Assembly (NCBI RefSeq): GCF_009362735.1
Contig: NZ_WHNP01000058.1
Span: 1-50,248, forward strand
Origin: Paraburkholderia franconis
Lineage (GTDB): Bacteria; Pseudomonadota; Gammaproteobacteria; Burkholderiales; Burkholderiaceae
Length of the DNA: 50,248 bases
Direction of reading: 5' to 3'
Shown here: positions 1 to 7,109 of the stretch, in pieces
Layout: each line of letters begins with the position of its first letter
Numbering within the stretch: position 1 is the first letter of the stretch
Notes under the pieces: generated by a model
The model's database searches: none
What the model was told of the DNA's origin: nothing
What the model saw: the letters and a program-made list of their open reading frames with translations, nothing else
Translations under genes and position numbers: made by a program

Positions 1-660
1 ATAGATGTCCGAGCCCGTGCCCGCGATCACGCGGCCCGTGAACGTCGATGCGTTGAATTCGTGCTCCGCGTACAGGTTCAGCGACACATGCATCGCGTCG
101 ACCCATGACTTCGACGGCTGCGCGCCATGCAGCAGATGCAGGAAGTGGCCGCCGATCGAATCGTCGTCGGTTTCGACTTCGATCCGCTTGCCGTTGTGCG
201 AGTAGTGATACCAGTACAGCAGCATCGAGCCGAGCGAGGCCATCAGCTTGTCGGCGATGTCGCGTGCGCCCGCGAGGTTGTGATCGTCCTTCTCCGGCAG
301 CACGGTGCCCAGCGCGGAGACGCCCGTGCGCATCACGTCCATCGGATGCGCGGCGGCGGGAATCCATTCGAGCACGGCCTTCACGTTCGCGGGCAGCCCG
401 CGCAACGCTTTCAGCTTCGACTTGTACGCAGCGAGTTCGGCGACGTTCGGCAGCTTGCCGTGCACGAGCAGATACGCGACCTCTTCGAATTCGCAGGCGC
501 CCGCGATGTCGAGAATGTCGTAGCCGCGATAGTGCAGGTCGTTGCCCGTCTTGCCGACCGTGCACAGCGCGGTGTTGCCCGCCGTCACGCCCGACAGGGC
601 CACGGATTTTTTCGGCTTGAACGCGCCTGCGTTCGGCGTGTTGTTGTCTGCTTCGCTCAT
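1..660 (-). CDS. prpC: 2-methylcitrate synthase, N-terminal part (runs off left edge)
   Basis: Condenses propionyl-CoA with oxaloacetate to 2-methylcitrate in the cytoplasm, the first committed step of the methylcitrate cycle. Only the first 220 codons are in the window. The reverse-strand translation opens MSEADNNTPNAGAFKPKKS and continues with citrate-synthase-fold sequence (LHYRGYDILDIA, then FEEVAYLLVHGKLP, then VEWIPAAAHPMDVMRTGVS with a one-residue uncertainty), typical of PrpC rather than GltA. The ATG at 660 is preceded by GGAGGAA. The gene lies about 20 bp after prpB on the same strand, so the two are expected to be cotranscribed from the sigma-54 promoter at 1606-1621. Identity is secure; the C-terminus is not visible. 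Confidence 0.95.
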   Translation of the reverse strand, partial: MSEADNNTPNAGAFKPKKSVALSGVTAGNTALCTVGKTGNDLHYRGYDILDIAGACEFEEVAYLLVHGKLPNVAELAAYKSKLKALRGLPANVKAVLEWIPAAAHPMDVMRTGVSALGTVLPEKDDHNLAGARDIADKLMASLGSMLLYWYHYSHNGKRIEVETDDDSIGGHFLHLLHGAQPSKSWVDAMHVSLNLYAEHEFNASTFTGRVIAGTGSDIY

Positions 661-680
661 GTGTCTTCCTCCAGATGCCA

Positions 681-1574
681 TTACTTGTTCGCGGCGAACA
701 GCGCGTCGAGCTTGTCTTCGTACGCGTGATAGCCAAGGTACTTGTAGAGATCGTCGCGCGTCTGCATCGTCGGCACGGCCGCTTTCTGCGTGCCGTCGCG
801 CATCACCGTCTCGTAGAAATTGAGCGCCGCCGCGTTCATCGCGCGATACGCGCCGCAGCAGTACAGCGCGATATCGACGTTCGCTTCGCGCAGCTCGGTC
901 GTCGTGAAGAACGGCGTCGTGCCGAACTCGGTCAGGTTCGCGAGAATCGGCACCTTCACGGCGGCCTTGAAGCGGCGGTAGTCGTCGAGCGTCTTCATCG
1001 CTTCGGGGAAGATCATGTCCGCGCCCGCTTCGACATAGGCGACGGCGCGCTCGATCGCGGCGTCGATGCCTTCGGCGGCGGCTGCATCGGTGCGGGCCAT
1101 GATCACGAACTGATCGTCGGTACGCGCATCGACGGCGGCTTTCACGCGATCGACCATCTCTTCCTTCGCGACGACTTCCTTGTTCGGCCGGTGGCCGCAG
1201 CGCTTTTGGCCGACCTGGTCTTCCAGGTGAACGGCCGCGACGCCCGCCTTGATGAACGAGCGGACCGTGCGCGCGATGTTGAAGGCGCCGCCCCAGCCGG
1301 TGTCGATATCGACGAGCAGCGGCAGGTTCGTGGCGTCGGTGATGCGGCGGGCGTCCGTCAGCACGTCGTCCATCGTGCTGATGCCCAGATCGGGAATGCC
1401 GAGCGAGTTCGCGGCCACGCCGCCGCCCGACAGATACACGGCCTTGAAGCCGACGGCTTCGGCCATCTTCGCGGCATACGCGGTGATCGCGCCGACGACC
1501 TGCAGCGGTTGTCCTTCTGCGACGGCCTGGCGGAACGCGGCGCCGGCGCTAGCGGGTTGTTTGGCTGAATTCAA
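681..1574 (-). CDS. prpB: 2-methylisocitrate lyase, TTG start
   Basis: Cleaves 2-methylisocitrate to pyruvate and succinate, the last step of the methylcitrate cycle. The 297-residue product matches the isocitrate-lyase/PEP-mutase family: DIDTGWG near residues 89-95 (metal and substrate site) and the catalytic KRCGH at 124-128. An in-frame ATG at 1622 would give 313 residues but lies upstream of and inside the promoter at 1606-1621. The TTG at 1574 has GGAG seven bases before it and gives the usual family length and N-terminus (NSAKQPASAG), so it was chosen. First gene of a prpBC unit transcribed leftwards; regulated by PrpR and sigma-54. Confidence 0.95.
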   Translation of the reverse strand: MNSAKQPASAGAAFRQAVAEGQPLQVVGAITAYAAKMAEAVGFKAVYLSGGGVAANSLGIPDLGISTMDDVLTDARRITDATNLPLLVDIDTGWGGAFNIARTVRSFIKAGVAAVHLEDQVGQKRCGHRPNKEVVAKEEMVDRVKAAVDARTDDQFVIMARTDAAAAEGIDAAIERAVAYVEAGADMIFPEAMKTLDDYRRFKAAVKVPILANLTEFGTTPFFTTTELREANVDIALYCCGAYRAMNAAALNFYETVMRDGTQKAAVPTMQTRDDLYKYLGYHAYEDKLDALFAANK

Positions 1575-1605
1575 TTTGAGGCTCCGTTGATAGCGGGCCT
1601 GTATC

Positions 1606-1621
1606 TGCAAACACCGTGCCA
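1606..1621 (-). promoter_or_regulatory. Sigma-54 (RpoN) promoter of prpBC
   Basis: On the minus strand this reads TGGCACGGTGTTTGCA, a full match to the -24/-12 consensus TGGCAC-N5-TTGC with GG and GC correctly spaced. It points at prpB, whose TTG start is about 32 bp downstream, leaving room for a short leader with GGAG. It faces away from prpR, a sigma-54 activator, exactly as in known prp loci. Confidence 0.93.
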
Positions 1622-1685
1622 TGCCGGACCGCGCCGCTAAGTCTCTGATTTTGCGGCGCGCGCGTCCGAGCGGTGTTGCGGGTGC

Positions 1686-1722
1686 GTTTCAGAAATGGAA
1701 TCTCGCGTTTCTGTTGTGAAAC
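1686..1722. promoter_or_regulatory. Candidate PrpR upstream activating site
   Basis: Inverted half-sites GTTTCA (1686-1691) and TGAAAC (1717-1722), extended inwards as GTTTCAGAAA and TTTCTG, sit about 65-100 bp upstream of the -24 element, where a bacterial enhancer-binding protein would bind. A perfect TATAAT at 1724-1729 overlaps the edge and could be the -10 of prpR, although no good -35 is seen. Assignment to PrpR is by position and symmetry only. Confidence 0.55.
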
Positions 1723-1762
1723 ATATAATGGATGAACACCACGATCCGTCCCGAGCCCGTCC

Positions 1763-3712
1763 ATGAGCACGCCTTCCGCCGCCCCCCATTCCCGTCCGCG
1801 CATCTGGGCGATGGGCATCAGCCGTTTGCGCGATCTGTTCGTCGATATCGCGAGCGAGTATGCGGGCCGCGCCGACGTGCGCATCGTCGCGCGCGGTTTC
1901 GACGACGCCATGCAGGAGATCGAGGCGGCAGGCGCCGAGCGTCCCGACGTGATCGTGGCGGGTGGCTCGAATGGCGCGTATCTGAAGGCGCGCGTCAACG
2001 TGCCCGTGGTGGTCATCACGCCGACGGGCTTCGACGTGATGCAGGCGCTCGCGCGCGCAAGACGCGACGGCGACTCGGTGGCACTCGTCACGCACGGCGA
2101 GACGCCCGACGAGGTCAAGCGCTTCACGGCCGCGTACGGTGTCGACGTGATCTTCGCGTCGTACCGCTCGACGGAAGACGCGGAGCAATGCGTGCGCGAA
2201 CTGCGCGAGCGCGGCGTCGATGCCGTCGTCGGGCCGGGCCATGTGACCGATCTCGCGGAGCGCGCGGGCATGGGTGCCGTGTTCGTCTATTCGCGCACGT
2301 CGGTGCGCGCGGCATTCGACACTGCGCTCGAAGTCGCGCAGGCGACGCGCGCCGAAGGCGTGCGCCGTCAGCGTCTGGACAACCTGTTGCAGCACTTGCG
2401 CGACGGCGTCGTCGCGCTCGATGCACAAGGGCGCGTCGAAGCGATCAACCAGCGGCTCGCGGGCGTGCTCGGCATCGATGCCGCCAGCGCCGCGGGCGTG
2501 CCGCTGCAACAACTCGCGCCCGATCTGGCCAGCGCACTGCCCGATACCGACGGCGATACGCTCGTGTCCGTGCGCGGCGCGAGCTACGTCGTGCATCGCG
2601 GACCGCTCGCGGGCGCGGGCCCCGCAGCGGGCACGGTGCTGACGTTTCAGGAATCGCGCGCGGTCGAACGGCTCGATCGCACGCTGCGGTCGCGTCAGCG
2701 CGCGCAGCAGTTCACCGCGCGCTACCGGCTCGACGATCTGGTCGGCGAATGCGCATCGATCGAGCGCGTGCGCACGCTGGTCCAACGTTACGCGAAGTCC
2801 GACGCGACGGTGCTGATACTCGGCGAAAGTGGCACGGGGAAGGAAATGGTCGCGCAGAGCATGCATCACCTGAGCGCGCGTCGCGACTTCGCGTTCGTCG
2901 CGATCAATTGCGGCGCGTTTCCCGAAGCGTTGCTGGAAAGCGAGCTGTTCGGCTACGACGAGGGCGCGTTCACGGGCGCGCGCAAGGGCGGCAAGGCGGG
3001 GCTGATAGAAGCGGCGCACCGTGGGACGCTCTTTCTCGACGAGATCGGCGAGATGCCGCTGCCGCTGCAAAGCCGGCTGCTGCGCGTGCTGCAGGAGCGC
3101 GAGGTGGTGCGGCTCGGTTCGACGGAGCCGACGCGCGTCGACATACGTGTGGTGGCCGCGACGCATCGCGCGCTGACGGAAGGGGTCGAGGCCGGGACGT
3201 TCCGCGCGGATCTCTACTATCGGCTCAACATCCTGAGCATTGCACTGCCGCCGCTGCGCGAGCGCGCGGCCGATGTGATGCCGCTTGCCGCCGAACTGCT
3301 GTTGCAGGCAGCAGCACGCGAGCCGCGTCTGGTGGCGCGCGTGCCCGGCTTGCAAGCCGCGACGCATGTGCTTGCGCCCGTCAGCGAGCCTTTGTGCCGC
3401 TACGCGTGGCCGGGCAACGTGCGCGAATTGCAGAACGTGATCGAGCGCATCGCCGTCGAGCTGGCCGACGCGGACGGCGACGCGAGCGTTGCGTTCACAC
3501 GCGAGATGCTGGAGGTGGTTGCGCCTGAACTCTTTGTGCAGTCAGGGCGGCAGAAGAAGGGCGCATTGACGCTGCGCGAGCGCAGCCGCCACGTCGAGGC
3601 CGACGAAATACGCGCGATGCTGGCTGCGTGCGGCGGCGATCGCGATGCCGCGTGCGAGGCACTCGGCATCAGCAAGACGACGTTGTGGCGCAAGCTCAAC
3701 ACGACGCAATGA
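1763..3712 (+). CDS. prpR: Propionate catabolism sigma-54-dependent activator
   Basis: Cytoplasmic activator of prpBC that senses 2-methylcitrate in studied members. In order: a PrpR-type N-terminal sensor (about residues 1-190), a PAS-like segment (about 205-300), an AAA+ domain with Walker A GESGTGKE (354-361), the sigma-54-contacting loop GAFTGA (401-406) and Walker B GTLFLDEIGE (421-430), then a Fis-type helix-turn-helix at the C-terminus (about 605-649, ending ACEALGISKTTLWRKLN). The 649 residues are the usual size. Divergent from prpB with the sigma-54 promoter and inverted repeats between them. The start ATG has no strong ribosome binding site. Function is well supported by both domains and context. 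Confidence 0.96.
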   Translation: MSTPSAAPHSRPRIWAMGISRLRDLFVDIASEYAGRADVRIVARGFDDAMQEIEAAGAERPDVIVAGGSNGAYLKARVNVPVVVITPTGFDVMQALARARRDGDSVALVTHGETPDEVKRFTAAYGVDVIFASYRSTEDAEQCVRELRERGVDAVVGPGHVTDLAERAGMGAVFVYSRTSVRAAFDTALEVAQATRAEGVRRQRLDNLLQHLRDGVVALDAQGRVEAINQRLAGVLGIDAASAAGVPLQQLAPDLASALPDTDGDTLVSVRGASYVVHRGPLAGAGPAAGTVLTFQESRAVERLDRTLRSRQRAQQFTARYRLDDLVGECASIERVRTLVQRYAKSDATVLILGESGTGKEMVAQSMHHLSARRDFAFVAINCGAFPEALLESELFGYDEGAFTGARKGGKAGLIEAAHRGTLFLDEIGEMPLPLQSRLLRVLQEREVVRLGSTEPTRVDIRVVAATHRALTEGVEAGTFRADLYYRLNILSIALPPLRERAADVMPLAAELLLQAAAREPRLVARVPGLQAATHVLAPVSEPLCRYAWPGNVRELQNVIERIAVELADADGDASVAFTREMLEVVAPELFVQSGRQKKGALTLRERSRHVEADEIRAMLAACGGDRDAACEALGISKTTLWRKLNTTQ

Positions 3713-3727
3713 GCGTTTGCGAATCGT

Positions 3728-4306
3728 TCACACGCCAAGCAATGCAGTGATGAAAAGACCGACTGCCACGACGGCCATGCCGATCGTCATCTTCTGAAGC
3801 CAGCTCTTTTTCGTGAGCAGCGTGATCGCGGCGAGCGCGATCGAGATCTGGATCAGCGTGGTGGCCTGCGCCCAGCGATGATGCTGATGTTGCAGCGACT
3901 CGCTGACATCGTTGTCCTTTTTCACCTGCTTTTCGAGCGATTCCGCCTGCTGGCGAATCGGCTCTTTTTCGGTCTTGTAGCGCTGCACGTCGGTGATGAA
4001 CTTCGCGTGCGCCGCCGATGCGGGATCGCTCAGTGCCGCGCCCAGTTCGGCGAGGTTCTGTTTTTCTCCCTTCGCCTGATAGTAGGCCCACTGGTTCGCG
4101 GCTTCTGTCTTGAGTATCGCGGCCTCGTTCTTGTAGAAGAGCGCAAGATTTTCGTTAGCGCCGCTTTGATACGAGGCGATTGCACCAACGCTCGCGAGGA
4201 TGGCCGTCATGACGGCGAGTCGCGAGGCGCCCGTGTCGCTTCCATGGGAACCGGGATGCTCGATCGCGTGATCGTGCGGGCCGTGCACTTCGTATTCGTC
4301 GGACAT
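3728..4306 (-). CDS. DUF4337 membrane protein
   Basis: A 192-residue protein with the hallmarks of the DUF4337 family. A His-rich acidic N-terminus (HGPHDHAIEHPGSHGSD) is followed by a membrane segment near 29-48, a hydrophilic helical middle with charged stretches (KTEKEPIRQQAESLEKQVKK) likely to form a coiled coil, and two more membrane segments near 148-163 and 172-191. Its function is unknown. It converges with prpR (15 bp gap) and is transcribed separately. No regulator is apparent. Family call is by overall pattern. Confidence 0.85.
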   Translation of the reverse strand: MSDEYEVHGPHDHAIEHPGSHGSDTGASRLAVMTAILASVGAIASYQSGANENLALFYKNEAAILKTEAANQWAYYQAKGEKQNLAELGAALSDPASAAHAKFITDVQRYKTEKEPIRQQAESLEKQVKKDNDVSESLQHQHHRWAQATTLIQISIALAAITLLTKKSWLQKMTIGMAVVAVGLFITALLGV

Positions 4307-4425
4307 CGTGATCGTAGCTCAGGAGAAACACAAAGGCGCAAGCATACCGCAGCGTATCATCCGCAAAAAAGGCGTTCAGCCTTTTCTATCGATCGATGCC
4401 GTGTCAAGCGCGCGCCGCATGCCGC

Positions 4426-5397
4426 TCAGCATTGCACCTTGCGTTGCGCACGATACTCGGTCGGCGAAGTCTTCATATGCCGCCGGAAGCTGCGCGCGAG
4501 ATGATCGCCGCTCGTCATGCCCGCGCGCTTCGCGACCTTGTCGACGGGCAGATCGGTCTCGATCAGCAGATTGCAGACCACCTGAAGCCGCGCGTTCATC
4601 AGATAGTCGGACGGCGTCATGCCGAGCTCGCTTCTGAAGTGGCGCAGCAGGCTGCGCTCGCTCATCGCGGCCACCTGCGCCGCGTCTTCGATCGTGACCT
4701 GGCGGCGGCAGTTGTCCTGCAGCCAGTGTGCGGCCGCGCGCACCTTTTCGGCGGGCGTGCTGCCGACGACGTCCTCGAATATCGCATTCAGCGCGTCTTG
4801 CGAACAGATCGACAGATGCTCGGCGACGCGCCGCGCCATCGTGTCGCCCATGTCGCGGCGGATCAGTTTGAGCGCCCCCGTGAGCGCTTCGTGAAGACTC
4901 TGGGATTTCCTCTTGCAGTCGTTCGCGTGTCCCGCCGCATTGCAGGACGACTCGTGATGCGTCGCGCGCGGCCCATCGCAAATAGGGCTGTCGGGCCCCG
5001 GCAGCGGCGCGCCCACGAGCCGCACATCGGCCGCTTTCGCGCGGGCGCGGCCGATCCAGGCGGTCAACGGCTCCGAGCGGTCGTCGAGATCCGTGTCCGC
5101 GCCGACGATCGCGAAGATTGCGTCGAATTCATAGTCTCTGCGTGTGTCGAACGCTTCCGTGGAAACGAGCAGCGTCGCGGAACTGCCGACGTGTCCATCG
5201 TGGGCTGCGAGAACGGCGACCCGATACGCCCACTGGATCGAACTGCGCGACGACAGCTCGCTCGCCAGTTCGAGCGTATTGGCGATGACGCTTGCGCTCA
5301 GCAGATCGAATCCCTCGAACAGCACGACGGCGACATGACGCGTGCGCAGCGGTTCCGATTCGTTGGCATCGAGTCTTTGACGCGGACGCGTGGACAT
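4426..5397 (-). CDS. GlxA-family AraC-type regulator (DJ-1/PfpI plus HTH)
   Basis: A 323-residue transcription factor. The N-terminal half (about 20-190) is a DJ-1/PfpI-like ligand domain (HVAVVLFEGFDLLSASVIANTL). The C-terminal third carries two AraC helix-turn-helix units (VTIEDAAQVAAMSERSLLRHF, then VDKVAKRAGMTSGDHLARSF), ending with SPTEYRAQRKVQC. The ATG at 5397 was preferred over an upstream in-frame TTG at 5415 because GGGGA precedes it at good spacing. The domain lacks an obvious nucleophile-elbow Cys, as usual for GlxA regulators. It lies next to the glycosyltransferase and secreted deacetylase genes on the same strand and could control surface-polysaccharide functions; that is inference. 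Confidence 0.88.
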   Translation of the reverse strand: MSTRPRQRLDANESEPLRTRHVAVVLFEGFDLLSASVIANTLELASELSSRSSIQWAYRVAVLAAHDGHVGSSATLLVSTEAFDTRRDYEFDAIFAIVGADTDLDDRSEPLTAWIGRARAKAADVRLVGAPLPGPDSPICDGPRATHHESSCNAAGHANDCKRKSQSLHEALTGALKLIRRDMGDTMARRVAEHLSICSQDALNAIFEDVVGSTPAEKVRAAAHWLQDNCRRQVTIEDAAQVAAMSERSLLRHFRSELGMTPSDYLMNARLQVVCNLLIETDLPVDKVAKRAGMTSGDHLARSFRRHMKTSPTEYRAQRKVQC

Positions 5398-5718
5398 GTT
5401 CTTCCCCAACCTCAATGAACTGGACCAGAACTCCGGATACCCTGACGTCGACGGGAAGCGTTCCAGACGATGCGCGCGTCACCGAATGTATGGAAGGCTC
5501 CAGTTCTCCCGCTAACCTCCAATGCTGCCTTGATAAATCGCAAGACGAATGTGGGCCGGCGCACGCAGCGCAACAAGTATCGTCAAAGAAATTGCACGCG
5601 CATCGGCCGATGCGTCCGATTCGGCACGAATGGCACTGCATCCGGTTGCGGCAGTCAGCGTGAGTGCAAGAGCAAAACGATTGGCGGGCCGATATTGTTC
5701 CCGCGCCGATGTCGATTG
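5398..5718. other. Intergenic region, no gene seen
   Basis: About 320 bp between the GlxA-type gene start and the glycosyltransferase stop. The short open frames here have no recognisable protein signature or ribosome binding site. It should contain the promoter of the regulator gene, but no convincing -35/-10 pair or sigma-54 site was found. Confidence 0.5.
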
Positions 5719-6834
5719 TCAGGTCGACTGGTTTCCGTTCCAGTTCGACATCGACGAGATGCCGCTCGATTCGAAAATGGCCTGCGCGACTTTCAGATAG
5801 CTCTCGGCCGTATCGCGCAGCGTATAGCCGTCCAGCGGGCGGTATGCGCGAGGCGTGTGCATTGCGTGAATCAGCGCGTGCGCATACGCGGAAGGATTCA
5901 TCGTGTCGACGAGCGAGACGCCCGGAAATTCGCGGGCGAATTCGAATGCTGCAATGCGGCTTGCGACGACGGGGATACCCGATGCCAGCGCTTCGAGAAA
6001 GCCGATGCTGTGCGCCTCCCTGTGGGAAGGCATCGCAAACACGTGCGACGCTTGCAGGATCGCGGCGACATTCGTCGCGGGGCCGCACAACGTGACACGC
6101 TCGTTCAGGTTCATGCGGTCCACGAGATTCATCGCTGTCTCGTGATAGGCCTTGTCTTCGATGACGCCGCACAGCAGCAATCGCGCTTCCGGTTCCTGTT
6201 GCAGCACGCCGTCGAAGGCCTGAATCGTTTCGAGCTGTCCCTTGTCGTCGACATAGCGTCCCAACTGCACGATCTGTTTTGCCGTGCCGTGATCTGTCAG
6301 GTTCAATGCGGAAGCCACGAAGTGAAAGCGCGACAGGTCGACGCCGTTAGGGATCACGGTCACGAGCGGATGCGGTCCGAATTCGCGAAGGTAGTCGTGC
6401 GTATTCTGCTGGGACACACCGACGACGGCTCTTGCGCGATGCGACAGAAAACGCTCCGCCCATTTCAGCTTCGGGTTCTCGAAATCGTTGGAGCCGGAGT
6501 GCATCACATAGACGACGGGCGCGGCATACGGAAGAAGACGCACGTAGAGCGCGGCGAGCGTCGCGTGAGCGATGATGATGTCGGGCCGGAACTGCTTGAC
6601 GCAGCGCCACAGATGCATCAGACGCCCCATCCGGCCCAGATACGCATCGGGAAAATCGCACAGCACGTCCGCAGCCGCCAGCTCGCTGCGGCTGTGATCG
6701 AAGTCCGCGAGTTGCGGCAGCATCGATGCGATGCAGACTTCGTGGCCACCCTCCCTATGCTGGATTGCGAGACCCTTCGCGAGAATCTCGGCACCAGACA
6801 GACGTGGCGCATGTACGACCTGTAGTATCCGCAC
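5719..6834 (-). CDS. GT4-type glycosyltransferase
   Basis: A 371-residue GT-B fold glycosyltransferase, probably family 4, transferring a sugar from a nucleotide donor to a lipid-linked or oligosaccharide acceptor. The N-terminus MRILQVVHAPRLSGAEILAKG is the usual first strand and glycine-rich loop. The middle has HSGSNDF and VIPNGVDLSRFHF. The C-terminal donor domain has VQLGRYVDDKGQLETIQAF, LCGPATNVAAILQASHVFAMPS and the EX7E-like HREAHSIGFLEALASGIPVVAS. No membrane segment is evident. It follows the PIG-L gene on the same strand (275 bp gap) and precedes the GlxA-type regulator. Acceptor and donor cannot be told from sequence. Confidence 0.9.
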   Translation of the reverse strand: MRILQVVHAPRLSGAEILAKGLAIQHREGGHEVCIASMLPQLADFDHSRSELAAADVLCDFPDAYLGRMGRLMHLWRCVKQFRPDIIIAHATLAALYVRLLPYAAPVVYVMHSGSNDFENPKLKWAERFLSHRARAVVGVSQQNTHDYLREFGPHPLVTVIPNGVDLSRFHFVASALNLTDHGTAKQIVQLGRYVDDKGQLETIQAFDGVLQQEPEARLLLCGVIEDKAYHETAMNLVDRMNLNERVTLCGPATNVAAILQASHVFAMPSHREAHSIGFLEALASGIPVVASRIAAFEFAREFPGVSLVDTMNPSAYAHALIHAMHTPRAYRPLDGYTLRDTAESYLKVAQAIFESSGISSMSNWNGNQST

Positions 6835-7109
6835 TTGTCACCGTTTGAATAAGCCTTATGTACAAAGGGAACAGGGCCGCGATGGCGAATCGTCAATTGC
6901 CTTCTGTTCTCTTTGCAGCGTACGGTTCCGTTGATCGACCGTCAATTGGTGTGTTCAATGACGGTTCTAACATACTCAATCGCACCGACAATCATCAGCC
7001 AACGACTAGTCATTACTCGACACCTAAGTACTTACCTGTAGAGTTGCTTTTGCTGCAACCATCGATGCGGCCGATTGAACAGTATCGCAATTTTTTTGCC
7101 CGATCCCAC

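Noticed and set aside
105..1568. Long forward-strand frames over prpC and prpB
   Set aside because: They are antisense to two confidently identified genes, are Arg/Ala-rich in the way high-GC shadow frames are, and show no family signature.
1637..3528. Frames of about 575-600 residues overlapping prpR on both strands
   Set aside because: prpR has complete sensor, AAA+ and Fis domains; the overlapping frames are compositionally biased shadows without motifs.
5640..5665. TGGCAC-like sequence as a sigma-54 promoter between the GlxA and GT4 genes
   Set aside because: The GG-GC spacing is wrong by several bases and the second element is poor.
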